Source: Gemmatimonadota bacterium (GTDB lineage: Bacteria; Gemmatimonadota; Gemmatimonadetes; Gemmatimonadales; Gemmatimonadaceae). From it: 6,081 nucleotides of DNA. This document shows, one piece after another, positions 1-5,943 of the stretch (the first letter of the stretch is position 1; each line of letters begins with the position of its first letter). A program made the position numbers and the translations under genes. The stretch is taken from positions 1 to 6,081 of the forward strand of contig QHUV01000150.1 in assembly GCA_003222065.1 (NCBI GenBank), written 5' to 3'. The notes below the pieces were generated by a model, which did no database searches, was not told the DNA's origin, and saw only the letters and a list, made by a program, of their open reading frames with translations.

Positions 1-997
1 CGAGCGCGCTGTTGAGCGACGCGAGCCACTCGATCCGTCGAAACGGTGGCGAGAGCCTTGGAACAACCTCGTTGTTGCGAAGTGACTCACGTACCGCGTC
101 CGCCGCGCACACGATGAGTCGTTCGACGCGGCTCATCATCACGTTGTAGTCGGCGTACGCCTCGTAAAACTCGAGCATCGTGAACTCAGGGTTATGCGTC
201 CGATCGATGCCCTCGTTGCGGAAATCGTGACCAATCTCGTACACGCGATCGAAGCCGCCGACGATGAGACGCTTCAGATAGAGCTCGTCCGCGATGCGCA
301 GGTACAGCGGCATGTCCAGCGTGTTATGGTGCGTGACGAACGGCCGGGCATAGGCACCGCCATAGAGCGGCTGCAGAACAGGCGTCTCGACCTCGAGGTA
401 CTCGAGCTCGTCCAGGAAGGTCCGAATCGCCGTGATCATGCGCGAGCGCGCGCGGAAGAGCTCACGCACCTCCGGATGCACCGCGAGATCGACGTACCGC
501 TGCCGTGAGCGCTGCTCGGGATCGGTGAGTCCTGAGTGTCGCACGATCTGACCGTCGACTAGTTCCTCTTTGCCGAACGGCAGCGGGCGCAGCGACTTGG
601 CGAGCATTTCCACTTTTGCGACGCGCACCGTGACTTCTCCCGTGCGCGTGCGAAATAGCGGTCCTTCGACGCCGATGACGTCACCGAGGTCGAAATGCTT
701 CGTGAGGGCGAAGACCTCTTCACCGAGTACATCGCGCTTGAAGTACAGCTGGATTCGACCTGAAGAATCCACGAGATGCGCGAATGCCGTTTTCCCCGCC
801 GAGCGCCAGCTGATCAAGCGCCCAGCGAGACGCACCGTCTCGCCCTCGCTGTCCTGTCCCTCGGGATATGACGCGAGCGCTTCGGTCGCCTGATGCGTTC
901 GGTCGAACCGATACGCGAAGGGCGCGGTGCCCTGCTCTACGAGCGCATCGAGCTTTTCACGTCTCGCTTTCTGGACGAAGTTCAGATCATCGGTCAC
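1..997 (-). CDS. lysS: lysyl-tRNA synthetase, class II (C-terminus beyond window)
   Basis: Charges tRNA-Lys with lysine. The 332 visible codons start VTDDLNFVQKARREKLDALV, with an N-terminal helical extension. The OB-fold anticodon-binding domain is at about residues 53-155 (VRLAGRLISWRSAGKTAFAH and the RIQLYFKRD strand). The class II catalytic core begins with LTDPEQRSRQRYVDL, then ARPFVTHHN (about 216-225), and motif 2, HDFRNEGIDRTHNPEF (257-272). Motif 3 and about 160 residues of a usual ~490-500 are missing, because the gene runs off base 1. The GTG start at 997 shares GTGA with the prfB stop; the nearby ATG is out of frame. GGGAG upstream of the GTG, inside prfB, could serve as its ribosome binding site. 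No frameshift or stop is visible. Confidence 0.97.
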   Translation of the reverse strand, partial: MTDDLNFVQKARREKLDALVEQGTAPFAYRFDRTHQATEALASYPEGQDSEGETVRLAGRLISWRSAGKTAFAHLVDSSGRIQLYFKRDVLGEEVFALTKHFDLGDVIGVEGPLFRTRTGEVTVRVAKVEMLAKSLRPLPFGKEELVDGQIVRHSGLTDPEQRSRQRYVDLAVHPEVRELFRARSRMITAIRTFLDELEYLEVETPVLQPLYGGAYARPFVTHHNTLDMPLYLRIADELYLKRLIVGGFDRVYEIGHDFRNEGIDRTHNPEFTMLEFYEAYADYNVMMSRVERLIVCAADAVRESLRNNEVVPRLSPPFRRIEWLASLNSAL

Positions 998-2122
998 GCG
1001 GCCGCGCTCCCGCCCGTTCGGTGTCCGGCAAACTCCCGGAGATAGGCCTCGATGAATGGATCGATGTCCCCGTCCATCACCCGCTGAACGTCCGGGATCT
1101 TCAACTCGGTGCGGTGGTCATTGACCATCGTGTACGGCTGAAACACATAGCTCCGAATCTGACTACCGAAGGTCACGTCCGATTTGGTCGCGTCGAGCTC
1201 CGCCTTTTTCTTCGCTTGACGTTCCGCCTCGAGTTGATAGAGTCGGTTCTTCAACATCTTCAGCGCCGTCTGGCGGTTCTTGTGCTGCGACCGCTCCTGC
1301 TGCGACGCGACGACGATGCCCGACGGTATGTGCGTTAGGCGCACCGCCGAGCTGGTCTTGTTGACGTGTTGTCCGCCCGCGCCCGACGCGCGGAACACGT
1401 CCATTTTGACATCCTCGTCGCGGATCTCGATGTTGATCTCTTCGTTCACGACGGGATACACGAAAACCGACGCGAAGCTCGTGTGGCGCCGCGCTTGCGC
1501 GTCGAACGGCGAGATGCGTACGAGGCGATGTACGCCAATTTCTGCTTTGAGGAATCCGAACGCGTACAGCCCCTTGATCTCGATCACCGCGCCCTTGATA
1601 CCGGCCTCCTCGCCGTCGCTCTGATCGAGCACCTCGATGGTGTAGCCCTTTCGCTGCGCCCATCGCTCGTACATTCGCATCAGCATCGCTGCCCAGTCTT
1701 GGGCTTCGGTGCCTCCCGCTCCTGCGCTGATCTCGAGCTGCGCGTCGCGGAAGTCATCGGCTCCGGAGAGCAGCGACTTCAGACGGAGTGCCTCTAATTC
1801 TTCCGAAACCGTGGCGACTTCGGCATCCAGCTCACGCGACAGTTCCTCATCCGGATCAGAAGCCAGCATGCCCTCGAGATCCTGCGCGCTGGTGAGCCTT
1901 CCTTCGATCTTTTCGAATGGATCGATCCACCCCTTCAGCGTCTTCACTTGCTGAACGACCGCCTGAGCGGATTGCTGGTCGTTCCAGAAGCCAGGCTCCG
2001 CCATGCGAGCCTCGAGCTTCGTTAGGGTCTCTCGCTTGTCGTCGACGTCAAAGATACCTCCGCAGTTCGGCCAATCGCTCGGCCTCTTCGCGCAGCGCCT
2101 TTCCTCGTTCTGTCTCCGCCAT
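994..2122 (-). CDS. prfB: peptide chain release factor 2, with programmed +1 frameshift
   Basis: RF2 recognises UGA and UAA in the ribosomal A site and triggers peptide release. The gene is read in two frames. The ATG at 2122 (AGAGGA 4 nt upstream) opens a 24-codon first frame, MAETERGKALREEAERLAEL then RRYL, ending at an in-frame TGA (2050-2048). A +1 slip at CTT-T resumes as DVDDKRETLTKLEARMAEPGF and continues to the TGA at 996-994, giving 375 residues (E. coli RF2 has 365). The stop-codon-reading tripeptide SPF is at 204-206, and the catalytic GGQ in SGAGGQHVN is at 249-251. Both lie within one residue of the E. coli positions. A caller that ignores the slip would start at the internal ATG at 2004 and lose 39 residues. 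The last codons overlap lysS by GTGA. Frameshifting rises when RF2 is scarce, so the gene autoregulates. Confidence 0.97.
2048..2062 (-). promoter_or_regulatory. RF2 programmed +1 frameshift site
   Basis: The minus strand reads CGGAGG-TAT-CTT-TGA-C. A Shine-Dalgarno-like CGGAGG lies 3 nt before the slippery CTT codon, and the zero-frame stop TGA follows directly with a C after it. E. coli prfB has AGGGGG-TAT-CTT-TGA-C with identical spacing. The tRNA on CTT slips forward to TTT so that GAC is read next. Protein alignment on both sides of the slip (RRYL, then DVDD) matches the canonical RF2 GYLDYD region. Confidence 0.97.
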
Positions 2123-2148
2123 TGCGTCCTCTGGGATTACTTACGACG

Positions 2149-2178
2149 CGAGCCGCCCGCGGATCAGCGGACGGCTCG
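2149..2178 (-). promoter_or_regulatory. stable hairpin in the prfB leader
   Basis: On the minus strand CGAGCCGTCCGC pairs with GCGGGCGGCTCG around a 6-nt loop (TGATCC), giving a 12-bp stem with one U-G wobble. On the plus strand the same position would be a C-A mismatch, so the structure fits minus-strand RNA better. It lies 64 nt after the zinc-ribbon stop and 26 nt before the prfB ATG. No T-run follows (CGTCGTAAGTAATCCC), so it may be a weak or Rho-assisted terminator, a processing site or a leader structure. Confidence 0.5.
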
Positions 2179-2242
2179 ACACATGACTGCGGACTCACGC
2201 AAGATAGTGCGACCCAACTCGCGCAACTACCCCGCATGACGA

Positions 2243-3202
2243 TTAAAACACTTTCTGCCCGCCAGCGAGTAAGTCATTCAACGCTTCCTGAAAGTGTGGC
2301 GTCGTCTCCGCGAACTCTCTTCCGACCTGTGTGACGTACTCCTCGTAGCTCTTCTGAATTTCGTCCTTGAAGAGCTGCTTTAGCGTACCATCGCGCAGTC
2401 CATCCTGGCGCTTGTGCGGAAAGTACGTCACAAGATCGGATACCAGCGCTCGTGCGAGGCGCTTCGCCTTCGCGTGCGGATCGTTCGCGAGAAATGGATT
2501 GATCGGAGTTCTTGCGCCCGTCGGCGCCGCACCGCTCGGCACGGACGAAGGCGCCGGGCGCGAAGCAGCCGCGGGCGGCGGCGCGCTGACGACGGAAGCC
2601 GGATTTGTCGGCGCGGGCGCGGCAAATCCGCCGCTCTGCCGCGCCCCCTGCGACGCGCCCGATACCGGTGCGACCGATGCAGCTGAGCCGGCGGGCCCTG
2701 ACGGTCGGGGGGCGATGATCGGCCGCGCAGCCGGGCCGGCGCTCGACGCGCTTCCTGGCATCATCGGACGCGGCGGAAAGAGTACGGGCCGCCCTGACGC
2801 CGCCGGCGCGCTCACCTGCACCTGAGGCTTTGCCGCCGGAGTGCTCTCCGCGATCGCCGATTTCGGGCGACCGGAGGATGGAGGCGGCGCGAGCGCAGCC
2901 GCCGGGCCTGGCAGCGGCATCGATGCATGCGTCACGCGCGGTGTCGACGGCAGCGTGTCAAGCAGCGCTGCCGCTAGGCCAGCATTTCCCCGCTGCGCGA
3001 ATGTCGCAGCGGCGCCCGGCGCGGTACGATTCGAGCTCGCTGCGGTCGTCGGCTTTGAAGAAAACTCATCTTCGATCGACGAACCGGCAGATATTGTGAT
3101 GACACCGCCGCAAACCGAACACCGGGCCCGTACAGTCGTCGACGGCACCTTGGCGGGATCAACACGAAAAACAGAACGACACTCGGGGCACGAAACGTTC
3201 AC
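2243..3202 (-). CDS. zinc-ribbon protein with disordered linker and helical C-terminal domain
   Basis: 319 residues in three parts. An N-terminal zinc ribbon of the MJ0042 type has C5xxC8 and C28xxC31 about 19 residues apart, followed by the short strand GGVITI. Residues ~40-234 are a low-complexity linker very rich in Ala, Pro, Ser and Gly, certainly disordered. The last ~85 residues (from NPFLANDPHAKAKRLARALV) are an ordered, charged helical segment with motifs such as RLARALVSDLVTYFP, GLRDGTLKQLF and SYEEYV. From memory, this tail resembles C-termini of similar zinc-ribbon proteins in Gemmatimonadota and delta-proteobacteria-like phyla; I cannot verify that here. There is no signal peptide or membrane segment, so it is cytoplasmic. 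The start is GTG, with a strong GGAGGG. Translation is probably coupled to the GGDEF gene through a GTGA overlap, suggesting a shared signalling role. The molecular function is unknown. Confidence 0.88.
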   Translation of the reverse strand: MNVSCPECRSVFRVDPAKVPSTTVRARCSVCGGVITISAGSSIEDEFSSKPTTAASSNRTAPGAAATFAQRGNAGLAAALLDTLPSTPRVTHASMPLPGPAAALAPPPSSGRPKSAIAESTPAAKPQVQVSAPAASGRPVLFPPRPMMPGSASSAGPAARPIIAPRPSGPAGSAASVAPVSGASQGARQSGGFAAPAPTNPASVVSAPPPAAASRPAPSSVPSGAAPTGARTPINPFLANDPHAKAKRLARALVSDLVTYFPHKRQDGLRDGTLKQLFKDEIQKSYEEYVTQVGREFAETTPHFQEALNDLLAGGQKVF

Positions 3203-4197
3203 TTGCCCTCCGTTGCGCTCAGCTTGTCGGGACGAAGCTGGGGTTCTTGGCTCACCGCGGGCGAAGCATCTTGTCGTCGGTCAATTGAGAAGACGGAACC
3301 GGGCAGAGTCTTCGCGTAACTCTTCATTTCCGTTGCTAATTCGCTGACCTGCGCTGCGTGCGTGAAGTGCCGGCGCTCATTCGTGACGACGCCGATCGAC
3401 ACTGTCATTAGCGGTACTCGATGCAACTGTCCACGCCGATCCTTTCCAAAAAAATAGCCAGCGCGACGATCCTGCTCCGAATACTGATAAGGAATCAGCG
3501 TATCGAACACCTCGACAATCTCAGCGCACGCCTCGTTAACACAGCCAATGGGAATGATGAAGATGAAATCGTCTCCACCGATGTGCCCCACAAATCCTTC
3601 ATCCAAGCATAACCCCTTCACGACGTCGTGCAGAATCTTGGCGAGAATCCGGATGACGCGATCGCCCTCGTGGTATGAGTACCGGTCGTTGAATTCCTTG
3701 AAGTGGTCAAGGTCGGCGTAGCAGGTGGCGAAGAGCTTGCCTTCAGTCAACCTTCTCGTGATCTCCGCTTCGATTTCGACGGCGCCCGGCAGGCGGGTGG
3801 AAGGGTGAACTACGAGATCGCGGTCCGAGCGACGAAGCATCGCGTCCAGGCGCGTGGCAGCTTCGGCGGCAAGCATGCTGTCCCGCATCACCTCGTCCGC
3901 TCCCGACGCGAAAGCTTGAGCGAAGACCTTATCGTCGTCGCAGGTGGCAACGACGCAGGGGACGACGCCTGTATAGGAGTCGCCCTTGAGGCGGCGAAGC
4001 GCGTCAAAGACTGCAAGCTGATCCTTCCGCGCGTCGAAAGCGACGACCCGCGGACGGCCCCTTAGCGACAATGCCATGAGCTCGTCGCCACTCTCCACTG
4101 TAACCACGGGAAAGCCCAGCTCCGCCAACCAGTGACGAAGCGCCTCCGGCAGTTGGCCACCGCCTGGTGAGTAGACGAGTGCGTTGGTCTTTGCCAC
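3199..4197 (-). CDS. pseudo-receiver/GGDEF domain protein, probable diguanylate cyclase
   Basis: A 332-residue soluble protein, likely to make or sense cyclic di-GMP. Residues 1-125 look like a response-regulator receiver fold: D55 in VVAFDARK sits where the phosphoacceptor would be. The N-terminal acidic pair is missing (ALVYSPGG after strand 1), and the conserved lysine after GADEVM is arginine. Residues 131-305 are a GGDEF domain beginning HPSTRLPG. The metal-binding Asp162 lies in ADLDHFKEFN, the guanine-contacting Asn170 and Asp179 are kept, and the signature is GGDDF (207-211). The inhibitory RxxD site is absent (LDEG at 199-201/G201 region). The last ~25 residues are polar and probably disordered. 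The start is GTG with no obvious Shine-Dalgarno, so its exact position is less certain. The stop overlaps the zinc-ribbon gene by GTGA. Activity is inferred from the family; GGDDF is a conservative variant that may or may not be catalytic. Confidence 0.9.
   Translation of the reverse strand: MAKTNALVYSPGGGQLPEALRHWLAELGFPVVTVESGDELMALSLRGRPRVVAFDARKDQLAVFDALRRLKGDSYTGVVPCVVATCDDDKVFAQAFASGADEVMRDSMLAAEAATRLDAMLRRSDRDLVVHPSTRLPGAVEIEAEITRRLTEGKLFATCYADLDHFKEFNDRYSYHEGDRVIRILAKILHDVVKGLCLDEGFVGHIGGDDFIFIIPIGCVNEACAEIVEVFDTLIPYQYSEQDRRAGYFFGKDRRGQLHRVPLMTVSIGVVTNERRHFTHAAQVSELATEMKSYAKTLPGSVFSIDRRQDASPAVSQEPQLRPDKLSATEGK
3206..3211 (-). promoter_or_regulatory. strong Shine-Dalgarno of the zinc-ribbon gene, inside the GGDEF gene
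   Basis: GGAGGG on the minus strand lies 3 nt before the GTG at 3202, within the last codons of the GGDEF gene. It fixes GTG as the start of the zinc-ribbon protein and supports efficient coupled initiation from a non-ATG codon. Confidence 0.8.
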
Positions 4198-4281
4198 GCG
4201 CGCGAGGACGCTTGAGCGAAGGGAAAGGCTGGGTGCGCGGGAGCGCGAGGGGAGGCGATCTACGGAACAACTGCTGACAGA

Positions 4282-4287
4282 ATAATA
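4282..4287 (-). promoter_or_regulatory. possible -10 box upstream of the GGDEF gene
   Basis: On the minus strand TATTAT sits in a conspicuous AT-rich island (AGTTATTATTCT) within otherwise GC-rich DNA, 84 nt before the GTG start at 4197. It matches TATAAT at five of six bases. At a 17-nt spacing the -35 position reads GGTCGC, which is poor, so the promoter call is tentative. Confidence 0.3.
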
Positions 4288-4417
4288 ACTTGCACAGTCA
4301 CGGCGCGACCTTCGCCTGTCAGCGAACCCGTCACGTTACCCTCGGGGTCTCCAACGGGCCACACACACGGTCATACAAAGACGACCGAGGTGGCAATGGG
4401 TCGCGCCATTTGTGTGC

Positions 4418-4466
4418 AGCACCAGCAGATGGCTGTGCTTGAGGCGCCGGGCAGCAACGCCCTGGC
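4418..4466 (-). terminator. two tandem hairpins after the Trm112-like gene, possible transcript end
   Basis: Reading the minus strand, the first hairpin (4466-4446) has a 7-bp stem, GCC/GGC plus GGGC/GCCC, with a bulged A and a 6-nt loop. The second (4439-4418) has an 8-bp stem, AGCAC-AGC against GCT-GTGCT, with one bulged G and a 5-nt loop. They begin 29 nt after the stop codon at 4495. Neither is followed by a T-run, so this would be a non-canonical or Rho-assisted end, or merely a 3' stabilising structure. Confidence 0.3.
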
Positions 4467-4494
4467 ATCTCCATCGGAGCGTCGAGCGGCGACG

Positions 4495-4662
4495 TCAGAT
4501 CGCCTTCGCCTCGTCGATGAGCATCACGGGAATGTCGTCGCGGATCGGATAGCTCAGATGACACGACTGACAGAGGAGAGCGGATTCTCGTTCCCGGTAC
4601 TCGAGTTGGCCTTTGCACTTCGGACAAACAAGGATCTCGAGGAGTTGCGGAGACAAGCTCAT
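4495..4662 (-). CDS. Trm112-like zinc-ribbon protein (YcaR family)
   Basis: A 55-residue protein beginning [20 protein letters not shown]. It has two CxxC pairs (C13/C16 and C31/C34) and the family's closing [15 protein letters not shown], the hallmark of bacterial Trm112/YcaR proteins. In eukaryotes and archaea Trm112 is a small partner that stabilises several SAM-dependent methyltransferases acting on tRNA, rRNA and release factors. The role of the bacterial relatives is poorly defined. The ATG at 4662 shares ATGA with the era stop codon, so translation is probably coupled. A purine-rich AAGGGA lies 9 nt upstream of the ATG, inside era. The length is typical and all four cysteines are intact. 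The family call is firm; the substrate or partner is unknown. Confidence 0.92.
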   Translation of the reverse strand: MSLSPQLLEILVCPKCKGQLEYRERESALLCQSCHLSYPIRDDIPVMLIDEAKAI

Positions 4663-5540
4663 TGCGTGCGTTCCCTTGGTAGGCGGTAGCCGAGTCGTTT
4701 GAGTGCCCTATCGTTCTTTCGCCAGTTCGCGAGGACCTTTACCCAGAGATCGAGATACACCTGCTCGCCGATGAGCTCCTCGATCTTGCTTCGTGAGACG
4801 CGTCCGATCTCGCGAATGCGACTGCCCTTTGCGCCCACGAGAATGAGCTTTTGGCTCTCCCGTTCGACGTAGAGGACGGCACGGATATACAAAGGTGTGC
4901 GACCTTCTCGATATTCCTCGACTTCGCTCGCGACGCTGTATGGTACTTCATCTTCGAGCTGCTCGAGTGCGGTCTCGCGGATCAATTCACTCACAAAAAA
5001 CCGTACTGCCTGAGTGCTGATTTCATCGGCTGGATACAGGAACGGGCTCTCTGGAAGCAATCGCGCGACGTCGGAGAGCAGGAGGTCCACTCCTTCGCCC
5101 GTGAGGGCCGAGATGAAATGCACTTCCGGATTGCGCGCTTGGAGCCGGGCACGCTGATCTGGCGATAGGGTGTCGATCTTGTTGAAGGCGAGCAAGACTG
5201 GAGCGCGCGGGGGGGCGGCTAGATCGGCTGCTTCCATGAACGATGGAGGGACTTCGCCTGTGGGCTCCGCGACGTAGATAATTACATCGGCATCGGCGAC
5301 TGCTTCCAGCGAGGTGGCGCGCATTGCGTGCTGGAGCGGATAGGCAGGATTGAGCAAGCCGGGCGTGTCGAGGACGACCATTTGTACGTCGTCGTGTGTT
5401 CGAATACCCACGATTCGATCGCGCGTGGACTGCGGCTTGGGGCTGACGATGCTCAATTTTTGACCGACGACGCGATTCAGAAGCGTGGACTTTCCCGCGT
5501 TAGGTTTGCCGGCGACGGTGACGATTCCCGCTCGTGTCAT
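4659..5540 (-). CDS. era: GTPase Era, ribosome assembly factor
   Basis: Era is a GTP-binding protein that docks on the 3' end of 16S rRNA and promotes 30S subunit maturation. The 293-residue product has the family's normal length. Visible GTPase motifs are G1 GKPNAGKS (11-18), the G2 threonine in QSTRDR (39), G3 DTPG (58-61), G4 NKID (120-123) and G5 SAL (144-146). A C-terminal KH RNA-binding domain follows, with VGAKGSRI as its GxxG loop (235-242) and the closing VKVLANWR segment (268-275). I chose the ATG at 5540 over the in-frame TTG at 5558, because Era proteins normally begin only a few residues before the first beta strand, and the TTG would sit almost against the terminator hairpin. 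No Shine-Dalgarno precedes the ATG. The gene lies directly downstream of an rrn operon and overlaps the Trm112-like gene by ATGA. Confidence 0.97.
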   Translation of the reverse strand: MTRAGIVTVAGKPNAGKSTLLNRVVGQKLSIVSPKPQSTRDRIVGIRTHDDVQMVVLDTPGLLNPAYPLQHAMRATSLEAVADADVIIYVAEPTGEVPPSFMEAADLAAPPRAPVLLAFNKIDTLSPDQRARLQARNPEVHFISALTGEGVDLLLSDVARLLPESPFLYPADEISTQAVRFFVSELIRETALEQLEDEVPYSVASEVEEYREGRTPLYIRAVLYVERESQKLILVGAKGSRIREIGRVSRSKIEELIGEQVYLDLWVKVLANWRKNDRALKRLGYRLPRERTQ

Positions 5541-5546
5541 TGGCCA

Positions 5547-5552
5547 AAGATA
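5547..5552 (-). promoter_or_regulatory. candidate -10 element for a leaderless era mRNA
   Basis: On the minus strand TATCTT occupies positions -12 to -7 relative to the A of the era ATG at 5540. It fits the TANNNT form with the key T, A and final T present. There is no Shine-Dalgarno sequence in the 22 nt between the rrn terminator hairpin and era, which suits a leaderless message. No good -35 is visible; a TCGACG with a 19-nt spacer lies inside the terminator arm. Transcription of era by read-through from the rrn operon is the alternative. Confidence 0.35.
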
Positions 5553-5599
5553 ATGCAAAGCAACGGGCTCCCGTCGACACGTTGTCGACGGGAGCCCGT
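5552..5599 (-). terminator. intrinsic terminator of the rrn operon
   Basis: A perfect 16-bp inverted repeat, ACGGGCTCCCGTCGAC at 5563-5578 and its complement at 5584-5599, encloses a 5-nt loop (AACGT on the minus strand, whose outer A and T can also pair). On the minus strand it is followed by TGCTTTGCATT, which is moderately T-rich. On the plus strand the flank is CAAATGAGAAA, so the signal is directional and matches the end of the 5S transcript. Each arm is itself nearly self-complementary (ACGG...CCGT). The T-tract is interrupted, so some read-through into era is possible. Confidence 0.85.
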
Positions 5600-5610
5600 C
5601 AAATGAGAAA

Positions 5611-5726
5611 GCCGGCGGTGGCCTACTCTCCCGCGCTCTCTCGAGCGGAGTACCATCGGCGCTGTAGGGCTTAACGACCGTGTTCGGAATGGGAACGGGT
5701 GTGGCCCCTACGCTCTAACCGCCAGC
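5611..5726 (-). rRNA. rrf: 5S ribosomal RNA
   Basis: A complete 5S rRNA of about 116 nt. The ends pair as helix I: GCTGGCGGT at 5726-5718 with ACCGCCGGC at 5619-5611, with one G-U wobble. Inside are the conserved loop C segment CCCATTCCGAACACGG, the loop E segment GCGCCGATGGTACT, and GGGAGAGTAGG in the 3' half. The true ends may extend 1-2 nt beyond the helix. It is the last gene of the rrn operon and is followed 11 nt later by a strong terminator hairpin. Confidence 0.97.
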
Positions 5727-5943
5727 AATTCGACTTTCGATTTTCTGCAACCGGTCTGGTGTGAGTCTATCCGACGTGTTCTCACGGGCTGCGGGAATTA
5801 AGCAGTGCACGTGCGAACGACGTCGACTCGCAATTGATCGGCCGCGAGCAGCGATGCTCGACAGCGGAAGTCGTGGTAGTCGTGATCGGCAAATCGTTAG
5901 GATCGTGGTGCTCTGCGTGCAGTTGTTGATGATTTTTGGAGTA
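5727..5943 (-). other. 23S-5S internal transcribed spacer
   Basis: About 215 bp separate the 23S and 5S genes. I see no tRNA cloverleaf or TTCRANNC T-loop signature in it on either strand. It contains a short perfect hairpin at 5845-5860 (CGAGCA stem with a 4-nt loop). It also has an open frame of 77 codons that I regard as chance, because it runs into the 5S gene and has no recognisable protein character. The spacer is presumably removed by rRNA processing, but I could not identify the RNase III stems because the 23S 5' flank is outside the window. Confidence 0.8.

Larger units (their letters stand above)
4198..4494. other. non-coding gap between the Trm112-like and GGDEF genes
   Basis: 297 bp with no credible gene. 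The open frames crossing it, including a 98-codon minus-strand frame that runs into the Trm112-like gene, are compositionally random and have no ribosome binding site. It holds two tandem hairpins just downstream of the Trm112-like stop. It also has an AT-rich island (about 4279-4291) that could be a promoter for the GGDEF gene. The division suggests two transcription units, rrn/era/Trm112-like and GGDEF/zinc-ribbon. Confidence 0.6.

Noticed and set aside
994..2004. prfB as a 336-residue gene starting at the internal ATG at 2004
   Set aside because: The canonical frameshift site and the 24-codon first frame upstream restore the normal RF2 N-terminus; the short form lacks part of the first helix.
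2367..3347. Long plus-strand open frames opposite the zinc-ribbon gene (2367-2825 and 2841-3347)
   Set aside because: They are Ala/Gly/Arg-rich shadows of the GC-rich low-complexity linker on the other strand; the minus frame has the zinc ribbon, a strong ribosome binding site and the coupled start.
3199..4197. GGDEF protein as a Hypr-type cyclic GMP-AMP synthase
   Set aside because: Hypr enzymes replace the second guanine-contacting Asp with Ser; here Asp179 in HEGD is kept, so ordinary GTP selectivity is expected.
4331..4627. 98-codon minus-strand open frame across the gap
   Set aside because: It overlaps the well-supported Trm112-like gene in another frame and has random composition.
4659..5558. 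era starting at the TTG at 5558
   Set aside because: It adds MHYLWP before the family's usual start and lies almost against the terminator hairpin. The ATG at 5540 gives the standard N-terminus.
5727..5943. tRNA gene in the 23S-5S spacer
   Set aside because: No T-loop signature, CCA end or four-arm folding pattern is visible on either strand.
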